A stretch of DNA of 64,000 nucleotides, taken from Nitrosarchaeum sp. (GTDB lineage: Archaea > Thermoproteota > Nitrososphaeria > Nitrososphaerales > Nitrosopumilaceae). The stretch is taken from NCBI GenBank assembly GCA_021414365.1, contig JAIOOR010000024.1, forward strand, positions 1 to 64,000, in the 5' to 3' direction. A program made the translations under genes and the position numbers. Of this stretch, positions 52,925 through 60,873 are shown piece after piece; position 1 is the stretch's first letter; each line of letters opens with the position of its first letter. The notes under the pieces were generated by a model, which saw only the letters and a list, made by a program, of their open reading frames with translations, was not told the origin of the DNA and ran no database searches.

Positions 52925-54166
52925 TTACCAGCTGTGAGAATATTTGACTTGCTCTGGAGTTAGCTTGTCAATTTTTACATCCATTGCCTTTAGGGCATCA
53001 ACTGCAACTTGTTTATCTATTTCCTCAGGTACATTGATTATTTTATTTCCAATTTTTGTGTGGTTTTTAAGAATATACAAAACAGAAAGAATTTGATTAG
53101 AAAATGACTGTGCCATTACTTCTGGTGGGTGTCCTTCTGCTGCAACAAGATTTGCCAGTCTTCCTTCGCCAATAAGATAAACGTGTTTTCCATTTTTGAG
53201 AGTACATTCATCAAGGTTTGCTCTAACTCTTTTTACAGATTTTGATTCTTTTAGCAAAAACTTGCTATCAATTTCAACATCAAAGTGACCAACGTTTCCC
53301 ATTATTGCGCCATTTTTCATTTGCAAGATGTGTTCTTTTCTAATTACACTAGTCATTCCAGTACAAGTGATGAATATGTCACCTAATTTGCAAGCTTGTG
53401 CCATTGGCATTACTTCAAATCCATCCATGTGAGCTTCTAATGCTTTTATCGGATCAATTTCAGTAACTAATACTTTTGAACCCATTCCATGACATCTTGC
53501 TGCGACACCGCGTCCTACCCAACCATAACCAACAACTACAACTCTTTTGGATGCCATAAGTAAATTCATTGCACGTAGATATCCATCGATAGTACTTTGT
53601 CCAGTACCATATCGATTATCAAACATATGTTTTGTGTATGCTTCATTGACCAAGATTACAGGGTAGCGCAGCTTGCCTTGATTTTCGACTGCTCTAATTC
53701 TAGTTACACCAGCAGTTGTCTCTTCGGTTGCACCGAGTATTTTCATATTTTTGTATCTATTATCAAAATGTGCTTTTACGTTCATGTCAGCACCATCATC
53801 AGTCAAAATTGTTGGTTTGTGATTCAACACTTGATCAATACACCAATCATATTCTTTTATAGACTGACCGTGCCATGCATAAACATGAATTCCTTGAGAT
53901 GCTAAAAATGCAGCAATATCATCTTGGGTAGTGAGAGGATTTCCACCACAACATGCAACTGTCGCTCCAAGCTCCTTTGCACCCATTAAGAGAACAGATG
54001 TCTCCTTTGTAATATGCAAACAGAATCCCAAAGTAATGCCTTTGAGAGGCTTTGATTTTTTTAATCTGTTAATGGTATTATCTAAAATTTGCATGTGAGA
54101 TCTAGCCCATTCATAAGATAATTTACCATCTTGAATCAATTTTTTACTAGACTTTACCTTGCTCAA
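52925..54166 (-). CDS. ahcY: S-adenosylhomocysteine hydrolase
   Basis: 413 aa, the short archaeal length. NAD-binding Rossmann motif VVVGYGWVGRGVAARCHGMG, upstream ETTAGVTRI and NRYGTGQSTIDGYLRAMNLL, and the C-terminal GNVGHFDVEID. It splits S-adenosylhomocysteine to adenosine and homocysteine, keeping methyltransferases active. It lies 36 nt upstream of metG on the same strand, so a methionine-cycle unit is plausible. Confidence 0.96.
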   Translation of the reverse strand: MSKVKSSKKLIQDGKLSYEWARSHMQILDNTINRLKKSKPLKGITLGFCLHITKETSVLLMGAKELGATVACCGGNPLTTQDDIAAFLASQGIHVYAWHGQSIKEYDWCIDQVLNHKPTILTDDGADMNVKAHFDNRYKNMKILGATEETTAGVTRIRAVENQGKLRYPVILVNEAYTKHMFDNRYGTGQSTIDGYLRAMNLLMASKRVVVVGYGWVGRGVAARCHGMGSKVLVTEIDPIKALEAHMDGFEVMPMAQACKLGDIFITCTGMTSVIRKEHILQMKNGAIMGNVGHFDVEIDSKFLLKESKSVKRVRANLDECTLKNGKHVYLIGEGRLANLVAAEGHPPEVMAQSFSNQILSVLYILKNHTKIGNKIINVPEEIDKQVAVDALKAMDVKIDKLTPEQVKYSHSW

Positions 54167-54244
54167 TGCATTTTGGCAACATAAAGACTATAAAATTCTA
54201 TCATGCGAATCTAAATAAATGACAAAATTATAAAATTAGCAAGT

Positions 54245-54547
54245 ATGGCTTGGAAGAAAATTGCAGAAAAAGGTGACATCGCAGATGGAAAAGGCAAGGC
54301 CTATAAAATTGATGGAAAACAAATTGCAATATTTAATCAAAATGGATATCATGCGTTAGATGATCTTTGTGTTCATCAAGATGGATCACTTGCACCAGGT
54401 AAACTTGATGGAGATATTGTAGAGTGTCCATTACATTTTTGGCATTACAACATCAAATCAGGAGAACTGAAAGACTATCTCTAGGAGGTAAAATTAGCAA
54501 CGTATCGTGTTGAAGCTAGAAATGATGGTATTTACGTAGACGTCTAA
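54245..54547 (+). pseudogene. Rieske [2Fe-2S] ferredoxin with in-frame TAG near the 3' end
   Basis: The frame runs 79 residues (CxH at Cys42/His44 and CxxH at Cys61/His64, in LCVHQDGSLAPG and ECPLHFWHYNI, both cluster sites intact) to a TAG at 54482-54484. The same frame then continues EVKLATYRVEARNDGIYVDV to a TAA at 54547. That tail is the final beta strand pair normally closing Rieske ferredoxins, so a complete protein would have 100 residues. Options are a nonsense mutation, amber readthrough, a sequence error, or a functional short form. GGAGG directly follows the TAG but no good start codon follows it. Small soluble Rieske proteins serve as electron carriers. Confidence 0.8.
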
Positions 54548-54650
54548 ATTTTAAGATTAGAATTTAAGAGCTTGAATATACAATTAGAAAATTAAACTAC
54601 GAATGGATAAATTTTCTATATAGAAAAAACACAAAATTATGTAATAATAC

Positions 54651-54658
54651 TTATAAAT
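54651..54658 (+). promoter_or_regulatory. TATA box of the Lys-rich coiled-coil gene
   Basis: TTATAAAT about 31 nt upstream of the ATG at 54685 but only 6 nt before the earlier ATG at 54664. This favours 54685 as the true start. Confidence 0.5.
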
Positions 54659-54684
54659 CTAAAATGGTTTCTGGAGTGGATATG

Positions 54685-55023
54685 ACAGATATTGCATTTA
54701 AAGAAACCAAAAGCCAAGAAATATCTAAAATAAAAGAGGCAAAAAAAAGACTAGATGAAGCTAAGAGCGCATATAAAAAAGTCAAAGAAGATGTAAAGAA
54801 AAAACTAAAACAAATTAAAAAAGACAAACGTGCAAAAATCAAAGAAAATAAGAAATTAAAAAAATTGGCAGCAAAACAAAACAAAGAAGAGTTAGAAAAA
54901 AAAATTAAAGAAACAAAAAATGAAATCAAATTGGCAAAAATAGCTGCTAAAAATGAGGCAAAAACTAAGATTAAAAATGCAAAATCAAAATTAAAAGAGA
55001 TTAAGAAAATATCTAAAAACTAA
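54685..55023 (+). CDS. lysine-rich coiled-coil protein
   Basis: 112 aa from the TATA-supported ATG (MTDIAFKETKSQEISKIKEA). Almost entirely Lys/Glu/Ala/Leu/Ile with about one third Lys: a long, highly basic helix or coiled coil. No domain name. Its stop overlaps the convergent stop of the CHAD gene by 4 nt (CTAA). Next to CHAD, Ppx and SixA genes, a basic protein of this type could bind polyphosphate or DNA; that is inference from charge and context. Confidence 0.7.
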   Translation, partial: TDIAFKETKSQEISKIKEAKKRLDEAKSAYKKVKEDVKKKLKQIKKDKRAKIKENKKLKKLAAKQNKEELEKKIKETKNEIKLAKIAAKNEAKTKIKNAKSKLKEIKKISKN

Positions 55024-55808
55024 CCATTTGTAGATAGAAGTGAATTGTGTTGAACCAATTTTTTAAAATTAGCATCTCTAGATTCTTTTTCAAGCAATAT
55101 TAGTGGTTTTAAAGAATTGAATTTATCAATTTTTTTCTGAAAAAATAAAATGGTCATATCATTATCATGAATGTCACCAAGGAGATCCTGTAGTTGTTTA
55201 AGATCTTTCAAAATTTGTGAGATAGAATCCTCGGGTAAAAATTCTAATAGATAACGTAATTTTTTAACAGTTTTTCTCATGGAGTGAAGTTCTTTAATTT
55301 TAGTTTGATCTTGTATAATTATAGGAAAATTCGTTTGAATTTCTAAAATAAGTTCAAGGCATTTTTCGGTAAAGAACATGTTGATCTCATCAATAAAATT
55401 AAATTCTGAAATAGTTGGGACTTCTAATGTTAAAAGCAAAGAAGATTGGTTTAGAACGTCGATAATCTTTTTTTCTCTTTGTTTTTTTAGATATTGAATG
55501 AACGTAAGTTCGGAAAACCCATAAAAAGAAATCTTCTCAGATAAAATATCATAATCTCTAATTATACTACTGGATTTGAATAAAAGTTGATATTGTTTTA
55601 CAAATTTTTTAATTTTCTTTTTTTTTAGATATTTTGATAAAATTTTATAAATTGTGGTCATTCTACGAATTGAAGTCCTAAGATCATGTATGTTATCAAC
55701 TGAGGGGTCATTAACACAAACAGATAATCGGTGATGAGATTTTTTCATATGTTCTAAAAACATTTGAAAAAAAGAAGCATTGAGGGAACTAATGTGAATT
55801 ATTGTCAT
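55020..55808 (-). CDS. CHAD domain protein
   Basis: 262 aa. It is an all-helical protein with the conserved His-containing blocks of CHAD: FLEHMKKSHHRLSVCVNDPS, NIHDLRTSIRRMTTIYKI, RDYDIL and RKTVKKLRYLLEFLPED followed by LQDLLGDIHDNDMTILFF. CHAD domains bind polyphosphate through clustered Arg/Lys/His. It ends a minus-strand set with two kinase-like genes (4 nt overlap upstream), Ppx/GppA and SixA, all fitting polyphosphate metabolism. Confidence 0.9.
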   Translation of the reverse strand: MTIIHISSLNASFFQMFLEHMKKSHHRLSVCVNDPSVDNIHDLRTSIRRMTTIYKILSKYLKKKKIKKFVKQYQLLFKSSSIIRDYDILSEKISFYGFSELTFIQYLKKQREKKIIDVLNQSSLLLTLEVPTISEFNFIDEINMFFTEKCLELILEIQTNFPIIIQDQTKIKELHSMRKTVKKLRYLLEFLPEDSISQILKDLKQLQDLLGDIHDNDMTILFFQKKIDKFNSLKPLILLEKESRDANFKKLVQHNSLLSTNG

Positions 55809-56536
55809 TTTTTGAGAAAACCACGAATGTGATTTTGAAGAACTTGATTTACATCAAGTATGGATTTATTTCCATCTATTGTGATAAGATCGTATTGTTT
55901 CTTTAAACGAGCAAATTCATCTGCCATTTTACTTTGGTAAATTAAAAATGATTCATACATATCATCAGATAATCCCAGATCTGCACCAGATTCATAATAA
56001 TCTAAAGACATTCGTTTTTCAAATACTCTGTGAACTAATTTAGTTGGATTTACATTCAAATAAAAAACTAAATCAGGCACTAGAGCAAAACTGTATAGAT
56101 CATTAGACCATTTTCTTTTTAGTCCTCTAACATTGTTTCTTGCAATTAATGTGTAGATGTATCTGTCTGCAAGTACAACATATCCAGATTGTAATGCAGG
56201 AATAATCTTATGTTCTAATTGATCAGCAAAATCTGCAGCATAAAAAAGAGCCAATGTTTTCTTTCCTAATGAAACATTTCGTTTAGCTTCAAGAATCCCT
56301 TCGCCAATAAGATCTGAACGTTTGAGACCAGTATTAAGAACAGCAAATCCATCTGCTTCAAGTCGTGATGTCAACATTTCAATCTGAGTACTTCGTCCAG
56401 AACCATCAGGCCCTTCAACTACAATTAATCTACCACTGATTTCAAGATCTTTCAAATAAGGAATTCCTACATGAGAGTTACCAGCATACCATATTGGTGA
56501 TCTTTTTTGTATTGATTTAGAAGTTTTAGAGTTCAT
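55805..56536 (-). CDS. thymidylate kinase-like protein with altered P-loop
   Basis: 243 aa. P-loop kinase of the dTMP kinase family: VVEGPDGSGRSTQIEMLTSR (about residues 37-56), ADRYIYTLIARNNVRG and a C-terminal lid with YYESGADLGLSDDMYESFLI. The Walker A lysine is replaced by arginine (GSGRST), which usually reduces catalysis. It is longer than standard dTMP kinases (about 205-215). The neighbouring gene (2 nt upstream) is a paralogue with an intact P-loop, so a heterodimer is possible. Might act on dTMP, or, given context, on a polyphosphate-linked nucleotide reaction (PPK2 is a distant relative). Confidence 0.85.
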   Translation of the reverse strand: MNSKTSKSIQKRSPIWYAGNSHVGIPYLKDLEISGRLIVVEGPDGSGRSTQIEMLTSRLEADGFAVLNTGLKRSDLIGEGILEAKRNVSLGKKTLALFYAADFADQLEHKIIPALQSGYVVLADRYIYTLIARNNVRGLKRKWSNDLYSFALVPDLVFYLNVNPTKLVHRVFEKRMSLDYYESGADLGLSDDMYESFLIYQSKMADEFARLKKQYDLITIDGNKSILDVNQVLQNHIRGFLKK

Positions 56537-56538
56537 TA

Positions 56539-57234
56539 TTATGTCTCCTTAACGACTTTTGCTAATTTTTTGGTAAGAAGTTTCATTACTTTTTCACGCA
56601 TGATTGATTGTTGTTCCTGTATTCCTAATGAAGCGTCGATTATTGTGAAGTGTTCCTTTTTACTCATGGCGTCATATTGTGAAATTATTTTTGATTGGAA
56701 AATGCGATAGCTCTCATACACATCTTTGCTCAAATCTAGATCCATTCCAGCTTCATAGTATTTCAGTTTAGGACGACCAGAAAGAATTCTGTCAATTGCA
56801 ACATCTATGGGGGTTTTAAAATAAAATGCAATGTCAGGTTTTAGCGCAAAATCATATACTTTTCGTACCCATTTGTAATTACAGCCTCTAGTAACATCTC
56901 TAGCATATGCAGTGTATACGTATCTATCTGCAAGAACAAAGTATCCGGCTCTTAGCAGAGGAAGAATATTTCTTTCAAATCTGTCAGCAAAATCTGTTGC
57001 ATGCAATAAGCTAAATGTGGTAGGTGTTAGATTTCCTTTCTTTTTTCCTTTTGAAGTGATTTCTTTTACCAGTTCAGATGAATTCCATTCAGTTCTAAAA
57101 ACATCTATTTTGTTAAATTTTAGCCATTTTTCCAATAAGCTTAGTTGCGTAGATTTTCCTGAACCATCTATTCCCTCTACAACTATCAGCTTTCCAGATT
57201 TACCATGTATTTTGAGATTTTTTTTAGAATTCAT
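56539..57234 (-). CDS. thymidylate kinase-like protein
   Basis: 231 aa. Walker A VVEGIDGSGKSTQLSLLEKW (about residues 17-36), ADRYVYTAYARDVTRG, and FKTPIDVAIDRILSGRPKLK then YYEAGMDLDLSKDVYESYRI as lid region. All typical catalytic residues of TMP-kinase-like enzymes are present. It likely phosphorylates dTMP to dTDP, but it stands in a polyphosphate-type cluster as tandem copy with the Arg-variant gene. First gene of the three-gene set with its paralogue and CHAD. Confidence 0.88.
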   Translation of the reverse strand: MNSKKNLKIHGKSGKLIVVEGIDGSGKSTQLSLLEKWLKFNKIDVFRTEWNSSELVKEITSKGKKKGNLTPTTFSLLHATDFADRFERNILPLLRAGYFVLADRYVYTAYARDVTRGCNYKWVRKVYDFALKPDIAFYFKTPIDVAIDRILSGRPKLKYYEAGMDLDLSKDVYESYRIFQSKIISQYDAMSKKEHFTIIDASLGIQEQQSIMREKVMKLLTKKLAKVVKET

Positions 57235-57302
57235 AGATACACAGAGTAAAAACAGACAGAGATATCTATAATTTTACTATATTGTTTACGTATGTGAGGA
57301 GT

Positions 57303-58859
57303 TTAGAGAACACTAATCAAATTTAGTGTACGGTTAAATGATGATTGATAATAGACATCGGATTGTACATGAATATCTAAAGTAGTTTCAAGTTTTTCAC
57401 ATGCTTGTTTGAAAAGCACTTCTGGGAATGCGTTGTTTTTTGGATAAATCTTCAAAATTAAATTAAAATTTTCATAGGATGAAGTTACAATTGCCTGAGT
57501 TTTGAGAAATATGTAACATAAAGATATGATAGAAGAAATTTTACGGATAATTTTTTTATCATTTTTTTCTAATAGAATTTTGTATTTCAAAATCAAAGAC
57601 TCTGATTTTTTTTTCTTTTTTGAATAAATTAGTGAGAGTGCAACGATTAATTGTTCTCTATGAGATAAAGAACTGTCATCGTCCATAACTGCATAAAGAA
57701 TATTGTCTACGTCTCTAAATGATGAAAGTATGTCAATTTTAGAAATAGATTGAGAGAGTAGAATTCTCTCCTTTTCTGAAATTAATGTTATTGAAAATAA
57801 CAAACTTGTAAAATCTTCAACATATTTAGACAGATGCTCAGACTGAGTTGAAAGATTAATTATGTCATGAATTTGCGGTAAGCTGATTTCGATGTCATTG
57901 AAAAACTCATCAGGGTATTGCATAGATACGAATAATGTTCCTTCACGTAATCCATGTGCACTTACTAAAAGTTCAGTTAATTCCAATTTCTTCATTAATT
58001 CTGAAATTACACATGCTCCAGCTTGAACAGTGTCAGATCTTCCGCTTCCGATTGATTCAATCTGAGAGATTTGCTGAAAATCATAGGACATTAATCGTTG
58101 AGCAATTTGATTAACAGATTCTGAAGAGATCGGATAGTTATGAATTTTCTTTAATGGATAGTTTTTCAATTCTTGATCATATTTTGCAATACTTCGAAGT
58201 GTTCCACCAACCCCAATTATTGGAATTTGGGTTTCAAGTATTTTCAATTCTTCTTTAGAAGGCAATGATTGTGTTATGTATTGAGACATTTTGTAATAAT
58301 GGTTATTTGAAAAATTTCCTTTTTTGCTTGCAAATAATTGTGATAGTCTAAGGGAGCCAAAGGGTAAAGAAATAATTGTTTTTATTTTGTAATTAGAGGC
58401 ATAAACTATTTCTAAACTTCCACCTCCAAGATCAAAGAAAATAGCAGATTGGATTTTCAATGATCTAATCGCTCCAATATAAGAATAGAGTGCTTCTTGG
58501 GTTTCAGATAAAATTTTGAATTTAAATCCTGTTTCTCTCTGAATTTTATCGAGTAATTCGACATTATTTTTTGCATCACGTACAACACTAGTTGCAATAC
58601 ATATCACATAATCAATTTGCTCAAAATCCACAATATTTCTAAATAATTTCATAGTTTCAATTGTTTTTTCTACATATTTTTCCTGAATAATACCATCTTC
58701 CAAGCCTTCAGCTAATTTTACTCGAACGGATTCCTGATGATATGGTTTGTAGGTATTATCAATTCCAATATTATAATTAACTAGTTTAACTGAATTAGAA
58801 CCAAGATCTATCACTGCAGCTTTTCTTGTATTTATGATATTTTTTGTAATTGGGATCAA
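57303..58859 (-). CDS. Ppx/GppA family exopolyphosphatase
   Basis: 518 aa, TTG start. ASKHA-fold motifs: AAVIDLGSNSVKLVNY (phosphate 1), FFDLGGGSLEIVYA (phosphate 2) and GVGGTLRSIAKY (adenosine-type motif), with catalytic Glu in EVQEAL-like SETQEALYSYIG. The C-terminal ~200 residues are a helical HD-like region, as in longer Ppx proteins. It would cut terminal phosphates from polyphosphate or pppGpp. It is flanked by CHAD/kinase genes and SixA on the same strand. Confidence 0.92.
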   Translation of the reverse strand: MIPITKNIINTRKAAVIDLGSNSVKLVNYNIGIDNTYKPYHQESVRVKLAEGLEDGIIQEKYVEKTIETMKLFRNIVDFEQIDYVICIATSVVRDAKNNVELLDKIQRETGFKFKILSETQEALYSYIGAIRSLKIQSAIFFDLGGGSLEIVYASNYKIKTIISLPFGSLRLSQLFASKKGNFSNNHYYKMSQYITQSLPSKEELKILETQIPIIGVGGTLRSIAKYDQELKNYPLKKIHNYPISSESVNQIAQRLMSYDFQQISQIESIGSGRSDTVQAGACVISELMKKLELTELLVSAHGLREGTLFVSMQYPDEFFNDIEISLPQIHDIINLSTQSEHLSKYVEDFTSLLFSITLISEKERILLSQSISKIDILSSFRDVDNILYAVMDDDSSLSHREQLIVALSLIYSKKKKKSESLILKYKILLEKNDKKIIRKISSIISLCYIFLKTQAIVTSSYENFNLILKIYPKNNAFPEVLFKQACEKLETTLDIHVQSDVYYQSSFNRTLNLISVL

Positions 58860-58918
58860 GCTTTCGTTTTCTTAAATGAAAATGTCCAATTTATCAAATC
58901 CATATTAAAAAAAATTAT

Positions 58919-59419
58919 CTAATTGCATAGTTTTTTCATCTGTTTGGGGGTCATCAAACTTTTCAATGTTCCATGTAATGCAGATCTATCCGAGAAAAGT
59001 TCAATATGGGCAAAGCCTCCTTTTTTTAATAATATACAGATTTTTGAAGAATCAGAAATAATACTTCCAATTAAGTTACTAAGATTGGGCTCATGTCCTA
59101 CAAGCATCATAGATGAAAAATTTAGAGATCGTATCTTTTTTTTTATTTGTTCTATAGGAATTTCAGGTTTTAATTCATCCCAAATCAAAAAGTGTTTTTT
59201 TTGTTTTAGCAAGTCTTTTGATAAAATATTGGCGGTTTGCTTTGATCTGTTTAATGGGCTTGAGATAAGATAATCAATTTTTACATCTAGTCCCTTTAAT
59301 GATTTTGAAATGATTTCAATTTCTTTTATACCGTATTCTGTAAGATTTCTTTTAGAATCACTAGTGACTGAAGATGTTCTCTCTTCAGCTTTGCCATGCC
59401 TGAATAAGTACAAATCCAT
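58919..59419 (-). CDS. SixA-like phosphohistidine phosphatase
   Basis: 166 aa from the ATG before DLYLFRHGKAEERTSS; an earlier in-frame ATG (59500) would add 27 residues without domain support. Histidine phosphatase superfamily: LYLFRHGKAE (RHG with catalytic His) at residues 4-13, LISSPLNRSKQTANIL, and the second His in MLVGHEPNLSNLIGSI. Compact branch as in SixA. It may dephosphorylate phosphohistidine proteins or small phosphoesters. Last gene upstream in the minus-strand polyphosphate-type set. Confidence 0.9.
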   Translation of the reverse strand: MDLYLFRHGKAEERTSSVTSDSKRNLTEYGIKEIEIISKSLKGLDVKIDYLISSPLNRSKQTANILSKDLLKQKKHFLIWDELKPEIPIEQIKKKIRSLNFSSMMLVGHEPNLSNLIGSIISDSSKICILLKKGGFAHIELFSDRSALHGTLKSLMTPKQMKKLCN

Positions 59420-59569
59420 ATTTTCTATAAGCGATGATTTGTATAAAAATAGATTATGTAGATTATAATATTCACATACACTATATAGAATATGGAGCAT
59501 ATAATATGATAATTAGCAATATGGTATTCACGATGTGTTTGTTTAATATTCAAAACACAAAGCAACATC

Positions 59570-59707
59570 ATGACAGAATACACGTATTTAAAACAAACTT
59601 ATTATCTTCGAATATTTCAAATCGATGAGATGATTGCAATAATAAAACAAGTTGCATTTGAATCTAGAAAAAAGAATTCAATCAAAAAGAATTTGAAGCG
59701 ACATTAA
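59570..59707 (+). CDS. candidate 45 aa basic small protein
   Basis: Small ORF beginning MTEYTYLKQTYYLRIFQIDE and ending with a Lys/Arg-rich tail (SRKKNSIKKNLKRH). A TTTAATATT stretch about 25 nt upstream could be a TATA element for a leaderless message. No cysteines and no recognisable family. It lies in the otherwise gene-free stretch between SixA and nadE; may be spurious. Confidence 0.3.
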   Translation: MTEYTYLKQTYYLRIFQIDEMIAIIKQVAFESRKKNSIKKNLKRH

Positions 59708-59876
59708 AAAAATTAATTAATATATTTTTAACAACATAATGAAAAATTAGGCATGACAAATAAAATTTAAAATTGTTTTATTTTCCTATATAGTTAACAG
59801 AAAATCGTAATTCAAGTACACCATTGTAAATTAAAGACTAGTTATTTTTATTGCAGTTTTTATCATTTCAAGTGGG
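59708..59876. other. AT-rich intergenic sequence
   Basis: Very AT-rich, no ORF or RNA gene seen. A TTATTTTTATTG stretch (about 59842-59853) could serve as promoter element for the zinc miniprotein that follows. Confidence 0.35.
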
Positions 59877-59975
59877 ATGCACATAATCTTCTCCTGTGGA
59901 TGTAAAATTCAAGATCGTGATGGAACACTTGTAAAATCATGTATTTTCCACAGGGAAGGAAATTTTATCAATTAA
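59877..59975 (+). CDS. 32 aa zinc-binding miniprotein candidate
   Basis: Small ORF with MHIIFSCGCKIQDRDGTLVK followed by SCIFHREGNFIN. Cys7-x-Cys9 and Cys22-x2-His25 make a plausible four-ligand zinc site around a DRDGT turn. The pattern (CGC ... C..H) is of the type I expect from tiny thaumarchaeal zinc proteins. GTGGG directly precedes the ATG. Monocistronic, 100 nt upstream of nadE. Confidence 0.5.
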   Translation: MHIIFSCGCKIQDRDGTLVKSCIFHREGNFIN

Positions 59976-60075
59976 ATTTCATTAAAAATTGTGTCATGCC
60001 AGTCAATTCAGGCATTAAAGATATGAAAATTATATTTGGCACAACTTTTATTCTGACGTTTTTCAAAAGGATCTA

Positions 60076-60873
60076 TTGAATCAGAAGATTTTAGATGAGA
60101 TACTTCATCAAGATTACAATTCCATCATAAAGAACATAGAAGAATTTTTGGAAACCCAGATTGAAAAAAACAAGGCAAACGGAGTAATTCTTGGCCTAAG
60201 TGGAGGAATAGATTCTGCAGTATTGGCGTATTTATGCAAAGGAGTACTCAAAGAAAAAACACTTGCAGTAATAATGCCAGACACACAAATCACACCAAGT
60301 ATAGAAACAGAAGATGCAATGAAAATGATTTCACTAACTGGGTTAGAATACAAACTAGTAGATATCAAGCCAATTGTGAATGAATATTCAAATTATCTCG
60401 AACCAAATGATTGGGCAAAAGGAAATCTCAGAGCACGGATAAGGGCAAATATTTTGTATTATTACGCAAATGCAAAGAACTATCTTGTATTAGGCTCTAG
60501 TGACAAAAGTGAGTATCTGATAGGATATTTTACAAAGTACGGAGATGGTGCATCGGATCTAGTTCCAATAATTTCATTATACAAATTACAAGTAAGAGAA
60601 ATTGCCAAAGTTTTAGGAGTACCACAAAACGTCATTGAAAAAAAGAGCAGTCCTCACTTGTGGAAAGAGCATGAAGCTGAAAAAGAGATAGGAGTGTCAT
60701 ATGAGGAGATAGACTCTATACTTTATTGTATTTTTGATAAAAAATGTTCAATTGAACAGACAGCTGAAATATTGCAAATAGAAAAACAAACTGTGAACAA
60801 AGTCTACAAATTGCATCTTGACAGCATGCACAAAAGAGAGACTCAACAAAAACCATTTGAGGATAAAAAATGA
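60076..60873 (+). CDS. nadE: NH3-dependent NAD+ synthetase
   Basis: 265 aa, TTG start. The PP-loop ATP site is LGLSGGIDSAVLAYLC (SGGxDS) at about residues 37-52; the NaAD and ATP site blocks KGNLRARIRANILYY, GSSDKSEYLIGYFTKYGDGA and LYKLQVREIAKVLGVP follow. The catalytic loop with KKSSPHLW is present. It amidates nicotinate adenine dinucleotide to NAD+ with free ammonia (no glutaminase domain). It overlaps cysS by 4 nt (ATGA), so the two are co-translated. Confidence 0.95.
   Translation: MNQKILDEILHQDYNSIIKNIEEFLETQIEKNKANGVILGLSGGIDSAVLAYLCKGVLKEKTLAVIMPDTQITPSIETEDAMKMISLTGLEYKLVDIKPIVNEYSNYLEPNDWAKGNLRARIRANILYYYANAKNYLVLGSSDKSEYLIGYFTKYGDGASDLVPIISLYKLQVREIAKVLGVPQNVIEKKSSPHLWKEHEAEKEIGVSYEEIDSILYCIFDKKCSIEQTAEILQIEKQTVNKVYKLHLDSMHKRETQQKPFEDKK

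Noticed and set aside
59434-59628. 64-codon plus-strand frame upstream of nadE
   Set aside because: It overlaps the SixA promoter region and has odd composition (Ile/Asn/His-rich) with no recognisable feature; the 45 aa frame at 59570 is better supported.
59625-59707. Short starts inside the 45 aa frame (59625 and 59630)
   Set aside because: The first stops after two codons, and the second is an internal Met of the longer frame.
59893-59954. Inverted repeat CCTGTGGA ... TCCACAGG
   Set aside because: It lies inside the 32 aa zinc miniprotein frame, the arms encode parts of its two Cys motifs, and the long loop makes a functional hairpin unlikely.
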